15,074 bases of DNA from JADHTT01 sp964633845 (GTDB lineage Bacteria; Campylobacterota; Campylobacteria; Campylobacterales; Arcobacteraceae), in NCBI GenBank assembly GCA_964633845.1, contig CAZWLA010000031.1, forward strand, positions 1 to 15,074. The letters are read 5' to 3'. The notes under the pieces are model-generated. The model saw nothing but the letters and a program-made list of their open reading frames with translations. It searched no databases and was not told the origin of the DNA. The translations under genes were made by a program, and so were the position numbers. Each line of letters opens with the position of its first letter. Within the stretch, counting starts at the first letter, position 1. Of this stretch, positions 1 to 6,876 are shown in pieces.

Positions 1-54
1 AATTTTAATGCAAGTTATTCCGCTTAAGATAGTTCAGTTTTAGGGGAGGCTTAC
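1..54. mobile_element. Probable terminal end of an IS66-family insertion sequence (rest lies left of the window)
   Basis: Read on the minus strand from position 54, the sequence starts GTAAGCCTCCCCTAAAACTG and contains a second TAAGCGG motif about 30 bases in. IS66-family elements are known to end in GTAA, usually GTAAGCG, and to make 8-bp target duplications. The element would extend off the left edge, so no transposase gene can be seen. If the call is right, the flanking 8 bases at 55-62 (ATGAGCAA) should be repeated at the far end. The insertion point falls inside what looks like the seventh codon boundary of a minus-strand gene with a good promoter. The family is assigned from memory of the terminal motif only. 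Confidence 0.4.
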
Positions 55-75
55 ATGAGCAATCTTCTTTTCCAT
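55..75 (-). pseudogene. Start of a gene truncated by the putative insertion element (7 codons, MEKKIAH)
   Basis: An ATG at 75 is preceded by AAAGGAAAGAG, a strong Shine-Dalgarno sequence, and by a complete promoter. It opens MEKKIAH and then runs into the putative IS66 end at position 54, where the frame stops after four more codons. Such a good promoter and ribosome binding site in front of an 11-codon frame fits a decapitated gene better than a real gene. The identity of the lost gene cannot be told from seven residues. A short leader peptide is the alternative. Confidence 0.3.
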
Positions 76-118
76 CTCTTTCCTTTATAATATTAACCAA
101 ATAGGTTATTTTTGTCAA
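76..118 (-). promoter_or_regulatory. Minus-strand sigma70 promoter with a dyad in the -35/-10 spacer
   Basis: A perfect TTGACA (118-113) is followed after 17 bases by TAATAT (95-90), or after 20 bases by TATTAT. An inverted repeat TAACC-AAATA-GGTTA (94-108) lies between the two boxes. A dyad inside the spacer is typical of repressor sites and, with a 19-20 bp spacer, of MerR-family activators. The Shine-Dalgarno sequence and ATG at 75 follow directly. Confidence 0.5.
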
Positions 119-197
119 GTGTTATTTATCTTTTAGAAAAGTATTGCAATATTATTTTATATTGGAGTAGTTGTGATGACTGAAGTTTATTGGTATA

Positions 198-419
198 TTA
201 TTTAAAAGTCTTTACATAAAGTTTTTCAACTTTTTCTCTTGCCCATCTATGCTCTACTTTTCGTAAAAATCTCAAACTTGACTTAATAGATGGTTCAAAG
301 TTAAAACATCTTACATTAACATGTTCTCCAAGTTCATCCCATCCATAATGATCTACAAGTTCATTTAATATTTGTTCTAGTTTTATTCCATGTAGTGGAT
401 TATTTGAATTATGATTCAT
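198..419 (-). CDS. VF530 family (DUF2132) DNA-binding protein
   Basis: This is a small protein of 73 residues. It carries the family hallmarks in order: NNPLHG near the start, ILNELVDHYGWDELG, then the block RCFNFEPSIKSSLRFLRK and a closing WAREKVEKLY. VF530-type proteins are short alpha-helical proteins reported to bind DNA; their cellular role is not established. A longer frame begins at a TTG at 434, but I prefer the ATG at 419: GGAG lies 9 bases upstream of it, and it starts 2 bases after the rlmF stop instead of overlapping. It is the second gene of a two-gene minus-strand unit with rlmF. Nothing recognisable as a strong terminator follows it. Confidence 0.85.
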   Translation of the reverse strand: MNHNSNNPLHGIKLEQILNELVDHYGWDELGEHVNVRCFNFEPSIKSSLRFLRKVEHRWAREKVEKLYVKTFK

Positions 420-421
420 AT

Positions 422-1317
422 TTATTTTCTCCAATTTTGTTGCTTATTTTTATCTTGAAAAGTCCAAGCTATAATTCTTGTTTGTTTATTGCCTTGATTC
501 ATATCTATAGTTTTGTGATTAAAGACTTTTACAAATTTTAATACTTTGTAGATTTTATCTAAATTTTCTTTTTTTGATACTAGTGTTGTAAACCAAAGAC
601 AATTATCTTTAAAATTTACACTCTCTTTTATCATCTTTTTTATAAATGCCATCTCCCCACCATTGCACCACAGTTCATTTGACTGACCTTGGAAGTTTAA
701 AATAGGCTCTTTTATAGTACTTTTTGTAAGATTTTGTACTTTTCTCTTACTTCCTTTTAAAGCATCTTCTCTACTCTTATGAAATGGTGGGTTACACATA
801 GAAAAATCAAACTTCTCATCTTCATCAATAATATTTTCAAACATACGATGCTTATCTTCTTGTAGTCTAGCTTCAATTTTATTTTTCAAAATATTATTTG
901 AACTTACAATATTATTTACATTTTCTATAGAGATTGGATCTATATCAGATGCTATAAAATTCCATCCATACACGCTAACACCAAGTATAGGATAAATAGC
1001 ATTTGCCCCTACTCCTATATCCAAGCCTTTAAGATTTTTTGACTTTTCAAATAGATCAGAGATATAGTGAATATAATCAACTCTTCCAGGAATTGGGGGA
1101 GATAAATAACCTTTTGGAATACTCCAATGTTTAATATCATAATATGAAAATAATAATGCTTTATTTAAAGATATCACTGCATCACTATTAGCAAAGTCTA
1201 TAGTGATCTTGTCATATTTGTTTTTAAATATATATTGCTTGAAAGATGATTCATTTTTAATTAATAAATCAAAATCATAAGAGATATTATGAATATTTTT
1301 TTATGTAAATTTTTCAA
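422..1317 (-). CDS. rlmF: 23S rRNA (adenine(1618)-N6)-methyltransferase RlmF, with a one-base frameshift near the N-terminus
   Basis: The enzyme transfers a methyl group from S-adenosylmethionine to N6 of A1618 in 23S rRNA. The main frame (1300 down to 422) contains the RlmF landmarks: LNKALL, IKHWSIPKGYL, PPIPGRVDYIHY, the SAM loop DIGVGANAIYPILG, the catalytic NPPFHKS and ELWCNGGEMAFI. The first in-frame conventional start (GTG at 1177) would remove about 45 residues of the family's N-terminus, yet that N-terminus is present upstream (YDFDLL, then TIDFANSDAV). Going further up, the frame hits TAA at 1303-1301. The RlmF-like opening LKNLHKK lies in another frame, starting with a TTG at 1317 that has AGGG 7 bases before it. 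The two frames meet in seven A residues (plus-strand T run, 1296-1302). Eight A residues would restore one frame of 298 residues, close to the E. coli length of about 308. A draft homopolymer error, slippage or a real mutation are all possible. Confidence 0.85.
1296..1302 (-). other. A7 homopolymer causing the rlmF frameshift
   Basis: On the coding (minus) strand the junction reads CAT AAA AAA ATA in the starting frame. Moving back one base gives CAT AAA AAA AAT ATT CAT, which continues into the RlmF frame. The run has the layout of a -1 slippery site and is also a typical place for sequencing indels or transcriptional slippage. Confidence 0.7.
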
Positions 1318-1344
1318 TACAATACCCTAATTTATTTGAGATAG

Positions 1345-1367
1345 ATTATATCGAAATAAGATATAAT
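1345..1367. promoter_or_regulatory. Back-to-back divergent promoters for rlmF (-) and murB (+)
   Basis: The 8-base arms ATTATATC (1345-1352) and GATATAAT (1360-1367) form a perfect inverted repeat with a 7-base spacer. Each arm contains a consensus -10 box in GA-TATAAT context: minus strand 1350-1345, plus strand 1362-1367. The rlmF start at 1317 would have a leader of about 20 bases with AGGG. The murB ATG at 1374 lies only 6 bases after its -10 box, so transcription should begin at or next to the A of the ATG. Confidence 0.65.
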
Positions 1368-1373
1368 ACTTTT

Positions 1374-2147
1374 ATGACAAAAACTATAGATTTTAAAAAA
1401 TATACATCAATTCATATTGGTGGGAAACATAAAGTAAAAATAATAAATGACATAGGAGACTATTCAAAGTATCATATCATTGGTCGAGGAAATAATCTTC
1501 TTATATCAAATTCTCCAAAGCCAATGGCAATTTTAGGTGATGAATTTGATTATATTATACAAAAAAATGGGAAATTAATCGTGGGAGCAGCAACTACTAG
1601 TGGCAAATTACTAGCATATTGTAAAAAGCATAATATTGCACATTTTGAACTTCTTGCCAAACTACCTGGAAATATGGGTGGACTTGTAAAGATGAATGCA
1701 GGACTTAAAAGCTGGGAGATATTTAATCATCTACATTCAATTAAAACCCAAGATGGTAATATATTAAAAGAAAACATTCCACATAGTTATAGGCATACAC
1801 AAATTAATGGAATAATATATGAAGTTACATTTGATATTAAATCTGGCTATGACAAAGAACTTCAAAAAATGTTTAATGAGATGCGAGACAATCAGCCATC
1901 TCTTCCAAGTGCAGGTAGCTGTTTTAAAAATCCAAAAGACACACATAGTGCTGGATATATGCTGGATAAAGCTGGCTTAAAAGGACATACTATAGGTGGT
2001 ATGGCATTTTCATCTGTACATGCTAATTTTTTGGTAAATATGGGTAGTGGTACATTTGATGAAGCTATAAAACTCATAGAACTTGCGAAAGAAAAAGTAA
2101 AAGAGCAATTTGATATAGCATTAGAATTAGAGATAGTCATTATTTAA
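1374..2147 (+). CDS. murB: UDP-N-acetylenolpyruvoylglucosamine reductase (MurB)
   Basis: This FAD- and NADPH-dependent enzyme reduces UDP-GlcNAc-enolpyruvate to UDP-MurNAc in cytoplasmic peptidoglycan precursor synthesis. The 257-residue length is usual for the short Campylobacterota form. Visible landmarks are the start TSIHIGG, the FAD-binding IIGRGNNLLIS (35-45), LPGNMGGLVKMNAG (97-110), the Tyr-Arg pair at 139-140, AGSCFKNP (180-187, with the proton-donating Ser182), SSVHANFLVNMG (213-224) and the C-terminal acidic ELE (251-253) that holds the active-site Glu. The ATG at 1374 gives the standard N-terminus; no Shine-Dalgarno sequence precedes it, and the -10 box is 6 bases upstream. It is followed by DUF2018, polyprenyl synthase and hemA on the same strand. 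Confidence 0.95.
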   Translation: MTKTIDFKKYTSIHIGGKHKVKIINDIGDYSKYHIIGRGNNLLISNSPKPMAILGDEFDYIIQKNGKLIVGAATTSGKLLAYCKKHNIAHFELLAKLPGNMGGLVKMNAGLKSWEIFNHLHSIKTQDGNILKENIPHSYRHTQINGIIYEVTFDIKSGYDKELQKMFNEMRDNQPSLPSAGSCFKNPKDTHSAGYMLDKAGLKGHTIGGMAFSSVHANFLVNMGSGTFDEAIKLIELAKEKVKEQFDIALELEIVII

Positions 2148-2174
2148 AGTATCTAAGGTAATATCTACCAAAAT

Positions 2175-2180
2175 TATACT
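2175..2180 (+). promoter_or_regulatory. Possible -10 box ahead of the DUF2018-ispB-hemA genes
   Basis: TATACT lies 30 bases before the DUF2018 ATG in the 63-base gap after murB. No clear -35 box is seen. The Shine-Dalgarno sequence AAGGA (about 2198-2202) follows. The genes could equally be cotranscribed with murB. Confidence 0.35.
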
Positions 2181-2210
2181 AGAATATCTAAAATTTAAAG
2201 GACTAATAAT

Positions 2211-2507
2211 ATGGCTAATTTTGAAGCACTATTTGAAGATGAAGATAACATTTTTGGAGGAACTCCAGAATCTAAATATCATGACATTGCTGCACAAGCA
2301 AATGATGAGATTGTAAAACATGAATTTTATAAAATTACTGAAAAGTTTGCAGTTATGGAAACACTTTTAGCTAAAGAGTTTGGAGATGAAGCTCTTGATA
2401 AAATGATTAAAAGCTATGCACTAAGCAATCCTGCTGAAATTGAAACAAAGGTAAAAAGCTTATTTGTAGAATTTACTGGAAATATTGTAATGAGATTGGA
2501 TTCATAG
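2211..2507 (+). CDS. DUF2018 family protein (HP0242-like, Campylobacterota-specific)
   Basis: This small acidic helical protein has 98 residues. Its pattern FGGTPESKYHDI, then a helix ending FAVMETLLAKE and a further helix with MIKSYA, matches the DUF2018 family as I recall it from H. pylori HP0242 (92 residues), whose crystal structure is an unusually intertwined, knot-like homodimer. The cellular role is unknown. As in H. pylori, it lies just upstream of a long-chain polyprenyl diphosphate synthase and hemA, which supports the assignment. The start has a good AAGGA about 8 bases before ATG. The stop codon is 8 bases before the next gene, so the two are very likely cotranscribed. Confidence 0.8.
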   Translation: MANFEALFEDEDNIFGGTPESKYHDIAAQANDEIVKHEFYKITEKFAVMETLLAKEFGDEALDKMIKSYALSNPAEIETKVKSLFVEFTGNIVMRLDS

Positions 2508-2515
2508 ATTAAAAA

Positions 2516-3418
2516 ATGGAAGCATTAGATCAGGTTAAACAGCAAATTATAGATTTTGTGACACATTGTGGCGACAAACGAAGTTTAGAATTATTAGACT
2601 TACTATCTCAAGGTAAGATGTTAAGGTCAAAACTTATTTTAAAAATTGCTGGTATAAATGATGAAACAATAAAGCTTTGTGCTATTGTAGAGATGATTCA
2701 ATCAGCTTCACTTTTACATGATGATGTAATTGATGAAGCAGACACCAGAAGAGGTCAGCCAAGTATAAATGCTTTATTTGATAATAAAACATCAATCATG
2801 TTTGGAGATATCTTATATTCAAAAGCATTTACCGAACTAACAACTATGGATAAAGATGTAGCATATACTATTGCAAATTCTGTTACAAGACTTAGTATTG
2901 GTGAGCTTCAAGATGTAGAGATGACAAATAGCTTTAATAGCTCATATGACAAATATCTTGATATGATCAATAATAAAACTGCATCACTTATTGAAGCTAG
3001 TGCTAAGGCAGCTGCAATATTAGCTAACAAAGATCAAGATTCTTTTGCAGCTTATGGTAAAAACCTAGGGCTTGCATTTCAAATGATTGATGATATTTTG
3101 GATATTACTCAAGATAGTCAAACCTTAGGTAAACCAGCTATGCTAGACTTTGCAGAAGGTAAAGTAACTATCCCTTATCTTTTATTATGGCAAAGATTAA
3201 ATGATACGGACAAAACAAAATTTGAATCTATGTATAAAGTGTCTCTAGATAAAGAGCAAACTTTATGGATAAAATCTAAAATGTCAGATACTAATGCACT
3301 TGAAGATGCTATTGCTCAAGCACAATCAATTGGACAAGATGCTATTGATTCTATCAAAGATCAAAATAATCCAGAGCTAACAGCTATAATGGTAGCTATG
3401 ATTCAAAGAGAATTTTAA
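2516..3418 (+). CDS. ispB: Long-chain trans-polyprenyl diphosphate synthase (IspB-like)
   Basis: The enzyme condenses isopentenyl diphosphate units onto an allylic primer, probably to make the menaquinone side chain. The first aspartate motif DDVID (69-73) is followed by EADTRRG, and the second, DDILD, is at 192-196; GKMLRSKL (33-40) matches the substrate-binding GK..R block. The first motif lacks the two-residue insertion of bacterial farnesyl diphosphate synthases, and the residues 4 and 5 positions before it are small (Ser, Ala). Both features favour a long-chain product over farnesyl diphosphate; the exact chain length cannot be read. Length is 300 residues, normal for the family. No Shine-Dalgarno sequence is seen, so translation may depend on coupling to the gene 8 bases upstream. 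The stop overlaps the hemA start as TAATG. Confidence 0.88.
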   Translation: MEALDQVKQQIIDFVTHCGDKRSLELLDLLSQGKMLRSKLILKIAGINDETIKLCAIVEMIQSASLLHDDVIDEADTRRGQPSINALFDNKTSIMFGDILYSKAFTELTTMDKDVAYTIANSVTRLSIGELQDVEMTNSFNSSYDKYLDMINNKTASLIEASAKAAAILANKDQDSFAAYGKNLGLAFQMIDDILDITQDSQTLGKPAMLDFAEGKVTIPYLLLWQRLNDTDKTKFESMYKVSLDKEQTLWIKSKMSDTNALEDAIAQAQSIGQDAIDSIKDQNNPELTAIMVAMIQREF

Positions 3419-4731
3419 TGGCATATTTAATTACTAGCTTTACCCATAAAAATACAAATATAGATACTAGAGAAAAACTAGCTTTTAATAGTGATCTTGA
3501 AAAAGAGGTATTTTTAAAAGATACTTTAAATTCGAAAGAGATTAATGAAGCTATTGTTGTATCTACATGTAATAGAGTTGAAGTTATATGTGCTGTAGAC
3601 AATATCAATATAGCGACAAATCACATCATTCAATCATTATCAAAACACTCATCATTGGATTTTGAAGATTTAAAGACAAGAGCAAATATATATGATGAGG
3701 AAAATGCTATTCATCATCTTTTTATGGTATCATCATCACTTGATAGTTTAGTGGTAGGCGAAACGCAAATCGTAGGTCAAATCAAAACTGCTTTCAAGTT
3801 TTCTGTATCAAAAGATTTTTGTGCACAAGAACTTGCACGTGCATTACATTACGCATTTAAGTGTGCCGCTAAAGTTAGAAATATTACAAAGCTAGGATCA
3901 GGATCTGTATCTGTAGCATCAACTGCCGTATCACAAGCAAAAAATATATTTAAAAATCAAGATAATATTAGAGCATTAGTAATTGGTGCAGGTGAGATGA
4001 GTACACTTACAATCAAACACCTTCTAAAATATGGCTTTGATATAGTGCTTATTAGTAGAAATATGAAAAAAGCACAAGCACTAGTAAGTGCAGAATTTTC
4101 AGATGACCAAGATAGAATAGAAGTAAGAGCTTATGACAAACTAGAGCATTCACTAAATAGTATGCAGTTATGTATCACTGCTACAGCATCTTCGTCACCT
4201 ATTATCACTGCTAATATGGTTAAAGAATTTCATAAAACTAGACATTGGTTTGATATTGCTGTTCCTAGAGATATAGATGATATTAAATATCCAAATTTAA
4301 ATATATATGCTGTTGACGACCTACAGTGTATTGTAGATGATACCATGAATTTAAGAGCGGAACAAGCAAAGCAAGCATACTCTATCGTTGTAGATATGAG
4401 AAATGAATATTTTCAATGGCTTAAAACTTTAGAGATCACACCTGTAATTAAAAATCTTCATTTAAAAGGTGAATCTATTATTGAGCAAAAGATTAATCAT
4501 GCTATTAAAAAAGGTTTTATAGATTCTAAAGATGAACAAAATATACAAAAATTATGCCAAACTATTATGGCTGAATTTTTACACCAACCTTCCGTAAATA
4601 TTAGATCTTTATCTACAACGATGGAAGCAGATATTATGCTAGGATCAATAGGTTCAATATTTGCAATTAATGATGAGAAGCAATTACAACACACAAATAA
4701 ATCTTCGTGTGATATTCCTTGGAATCAATAA
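3418..4731 (+). CDS. hemA: Glutamyl-tRNA reductase (HemA)
   Basis: The enzyme reduces glutamyl-tRNA with NADPH to glutamate-1-semialdehyde, the first committed step of C5 tetrapyrrole synthesis. Landmarks: the N-terminal block THKNTNIDTREKLAF, the catalytic cysteine Cys51 in VVSTCNRVEV, VVGETQIVGQIK (about 112-123), LGSGSVSVASTAV, the nucleotide-binding loop VIGAGEMS (about 190), and a C-terminal helical dimerisation domain. The length of 437 residues is normal. Its ATG shares one base with the ispB stop, so the two are probably translationally coupled. In C. jejuni and H. pylori, as I recall, proS follows hemA; here the neighbour is the convergent mod operon, and the last 7 bases of hemA overlap the end of modC. 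Confidence 0.95.
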   Translation: MAYLITSFTHKNTNIDTREKLAFNSDLEKEVFLKDTLNSKEINEAIVVSTCNRVEVICAVDNINIATNHIIQSLSKHSSLDFEDLKTRANIYDEENAIHHLFMVSSSLDSLVVGETQIVGQIKTAFKFSVSKDFCAQELARALHYAFKCAAKVRNITKLGSGSVSVASTAVSQAKNIFKNQDNIRALVIGAGEMSTLTIKHLLKYGFDIVLISRNMKKAQALVSAEFSDDQDRIEVRAYDKLEHSLNSMQLCITATASSSPIITANMVKEFHKTRHWFDIAVPRDIDDIKYPNLNIYAVDDLQCIVDDTMNLRAEQAKQAYSIVVDMRNEYFQWLKTLEITPVIKNLHLKGESIIEQKINHAIKKGFIDSKDEQNIQKLCQTIMAEFLHQPSVNIRSLSTTMEADIMLGSIGSIFAINDEKQLQHTNKSSCDIPWNQ

Positions 4732-5405
4732 TTAAAGGTTAATATAGTTTTTTCAATCAAAAGATTGCTGGCTATATCATCTTTGATTACTTCACCTTTA
4801 TTCAATATAATTACTCTATTACTTAATTTTGATATTTCACTTGGATCATGACTTACCATAATAGTAGTAGTACCAAACTTATTATGAAGCTTCATAATTT
4901 CATCTTGCAACTTAGCTCTTAGAGAAATATCAAGAGCAGAAAGTGGTTCATCCATTAAAAGTAATTTGGGTCTATTCATCATAGCTCTACACAAAGCCAC
5001 TCTTTGCTTTTGTCCACCACTTAATTTATTTGGAAATCTATATCTTAGTTCACTCATCTCTACAAGTTCAAGAAGTGTTTTAGCTAAATCTTTATCATCA
5101 TTGACAAATAATAGATTTTCCTCTACATTCATATTTTCAAATAATGCATAGTCTTGAAATACAAATCCAATTTGTCGTTTTTGTGCTGGTAAATTATTTT
5201 TATGATCTTGCCATATTTGATCATCGACTTTAATATTACCATTAGAATTTTCAAGACCAGCTAATACTCTAAGAAGTGTAGTTTTCCCACTACCACTTTG
5301 TCCTGTAAGTGCTATAAAGTCACCCTCTTTTATTGAAATATTTACATTAAGATTCATATTTCCACTACTACCATGAAGTGGTTTGCTTATATTAATATCA
5401 ATCAA
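4725..5405 (-). CDS. modC: Molybdate ABC transporter ATP-binding protein ModC (short form)
   Basis: This cytoplasmic ATPase powers molybdate import through ModB. All ATPase motifs are intact: Walker A GQSGSGKTT (35-43), the Q-loop glutamine in FVFQDY (about 84), signature LSGGQKQR (128-135), Walker B LLLMDEP (148-154) and the H-loop His186 in MVSHD. At 226 residues it ends right after the ATPase domain and lacks the C-terminal molybdate-binding TOBE region of E. coli ModC (about 350 residues). The start is TTG at 5405, with GGAGGG 7 bases upstream, overlapping the modB stop by 4 bases (TTGA). Molybdate specificity is inferred from modA and modB. Its 3' end overlaps that of convergent hemA. 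Confidence 0.88.
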   Translation of the reverse strand: MIDINISKPLHGSSGNMNLNVNISIKEGDFIALTGQSGSGKTTLLRVLAGLENSNGNIKVDDQIWQDHKNNLPAQKRQIGFVFQDYALFENMNVEENLLFVNDDKDLAKTLLELVEMSELRYRFPNKLSGGQKQRVALCRAMMNRPKLLLMDEPLSALDISLRAKLQDEIMKLHNKFGTTTIMVSHDPSEISKLSNRVIILNKGEVIKDDIASNLLIEKTILTFNY

Positions 5406-6082
5406 TGAAACCCTCCAAATTTTCTATTGTGACGAGAATTAAATATATAAACACTAAGCAATACAATAAAACTAATCGCAATCATAATAGCACTATACAC
5501 ATGTGCAGCACTGTAGTCCATAATTTCTACCATCTCATAGATTGCAACTGATGCTACTTTAGTCTCACCAGGGATACTACCACCAACCATAAGAACTACT
5601 CCAAATTCACCAACTGTATGTGCAAATGTAATAATCAATGCAGTTATAAGTGCTGGCTTTATATTTGGTAATGCTACTTTTCTGATGGTTTCAAATTTAC
5701 TTTTTCCAGCTAAATAACTAGCCTCAATCATATTCTTATTTAATGATTCAAAACCACCTTGTAAAGGCTGTACCATAAATGGTAAGCTATAAAAACAACT
5801 TGCAATTACTAAGCCTGTAAAATTAAATACAAGTTTAATATCAAAAGTATCTTCGAAAAATGCTCCTACAGGAGAATTATGTGAAAGAACCACTAATATA
5901 TAAAATCCAAGTACTGATGGAGGTAGCACTATTGGTAATGCAGTAATACTTTCAATTAATGGCTTAAATTTTGATTTTGTTTGAGATAGATACCAAGCTA
6001 ATGGTACAGAAAATATAAATAATACAGCAGTAGTAATGGCAGCTAATTTAAAAGATAATATAAATGGTTCAAAATCTATCAT
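5402..6082 (-). CDS. modB: Molybdate ABC transporter permease ModB
   Basis: This is the inner-membrane channel subunit of the molybdate importer, 226 residues with about five or six hydrophobic helices. VPLAWYLSQTKSKFK (26-40), ALPIVLPPSVLGFY (48-61), the cytoplasmic EAA loop from EASYLAGKSKFETIRKVALP (120-139) and HTVGEFGVVLMVGG (155-168) are all characteristic of ModB. The ATG at 6082 starts 4 bases after the modA stop, with AGG as a modest ribosome binding site. Its stop overlaps the modC start. Molybdate imported here would supply molybdopterin enzymes such as nitrate reductase or formate dehydrogenase. Confidence 0.92.
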   Translation of the reverse strand: MIDFEPFILSFKLAAITTAVLFIFSVPLAWYLSQTKSKFKPLIESITALPIVLPPSVLGFYILVVLSHNSPVGAFFEDTFDIKLVFNFTGLVIASCFYSLPFMVQPLQGGFESLNKNMIEASYLAGKSKFETIRKVALPNIKPALITALIITFAHTVGEFGVVLMVGGSIPGETKVASVAIYEMVEIMDYSAAHVYSAIMIAISFIVLLSVYIFNSRHNRKFGGFH

Positions 6083-6086
6083 AACA

Positions 6087-6836
6087 TTACCTAACTATAT
6101 ATCCATATTTTTTTAATATTTTTTTTGCCTTATGGCTAAGTATAAAATTATAAAATAATTTTACATCATCCTTAGCCTTTTTATTTTTAAGCATTACTAT
6201 ACCTTGATCTATGGGTGTATAAAGCTTACTATCTACATCAATCCAATTTATATCTTTTTTATATCTAGACATTTGTTTTGAATAAAGAGACGACTTAGCT
6301 ACTAGACCAATATCAGCTGCACTTACTGCAAAAGAAACTGTTTGAGATACAGATTCACCATAAACAAATTTATCTTTTATATTACTATAAGTATCACTAT
6401 TTTCCAAGGCCTCTTTAGCAGCTATGCCATATGGAGCAGTTTTTGGATTTGCTACTGCTATTTTTTTAATATTTTTATCTTTTAAAAGTTCTATCCCTTT
6501 TGATAAATTATACTCTTTAGTACTAAAGAGTGCTAATGAACCTTTGGCATATACTACTGGTTTAGTAGTAGCTATATCCTCTTTATATAATCTATTTGGA
6601 TATCTCATATTTGCAGACATAAATATATCATACGGTGCACCATGTATAATCTGTGCTGTTAGTTTTCCACTACTTCCTAAGGTATATCTCACTTTACTAT
6701 GGGGATATTGTTTATTAAACTCTTGTATTAATTCATCAATTGCATAGCTTACATTTGCAGCAACTGCAATATTTATGCTATTTGCTAATAATATATTTCC
6801 AATAAATAAGCTAAGTAAAATAATCTTTTTAAACAT
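6087..6836 (-). CDS. modA: Molybdate-binding periplasmic protein ModA
   Basis: This periplasmic receptor captures molybdate or tungstate and delivers it to ModBC. The protein starting at ATG 6836 has 249 residues: a signal peptide (MFKKIILLSLFIGNILLANS), then INIAVAANVSYAIDELIQEF, GSSGKLTAQIIHGAPYDIFMSA and the YAKGSLALFS block, all standard for ModA. The frame is open further upstream to 6965, but that extension runs into glnD on the other strand and would hide the signal peptide, so I reject it. An ATG at 6851 is also possible; it lies 7 bases from a CATAAT -10 box and would give a leaderless message. From 6836 the leader would be about 15 bases with TTAGAG. Confidence 0.92.
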   Translation of the reverse strand: MFKKIILLSLFIGNILLANSINIAVAANVSYAIDELIQEFNKQYPHSKVRYTLGSSGKLTAQIIHGAPYDIFMSANMRYPNRLYKEDIATTKPVVYAKGSLALFSTKEYNLSKGIELLKDKNIKKIAVANPKTAPYGIAAKEALENSDTYSNIKDKFVYGESVSQTVSFAVSAADIGLVAKSSLYSKQMSRYKKDINWIDVDSKLYTPIDQGIVMLKNKKAKDDVKLFYNFILSHKAKKILKKYGYIVR

Positions 6837-6858
6837 GCCAAACTCTAACATTTTATAT

Positions 6859-6871
6859 ATTATGATATAAT
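6859..6871. promoter_or_regulatory. Abutting divergent -10 boxes for modA (-) and glnD (+)
   Basis: On the plus strand TATAAT (6866-6871, in GATATAAT context) lies 5 bases before the glnD ATG. On the minus strand CATAAT (6864-6859) lies 7 bases before the upstream modA ATG at 6851. The two boxes are separated by one base within a 40-base intergenic region, so both promoters cannot be occupied by RNA polymerase at once. Confidence 0.55.
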
Positions 6872-6876
6872 AAATT

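Noticed and set aside
55..90. Plus-strand 11-codon frame (MSNLLFHLFPL) with GGGGAGG just upstream
   Set aside because: It is too short to support, no promoter is seen, and the G-rich stretch is better explained as part of the putative insertion element end.
176..205. Short plus-strand frame MTEVYWYII preceded by GGAG
   Set aside because: Nine codons overlapping the end of the VF530 gene; no recognisable family and no other support.
419..434. TTG start at 434 for the VF530 protein
   Set aside because: It overlaps the end of rlmF and lies on top of the GGAG that serves the ATG at 419, which gives the usual family N-terminus.
1764..2140. Minus-strand open frames inside murB
   Set aside because: Shadow frames opposite a clearly conserved gene; low-complexity Ser/Phe/Ile composition and no family match. 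The same holds for the other antisense frames inside hemA, modC, glnD, the NosL gene and the permease.
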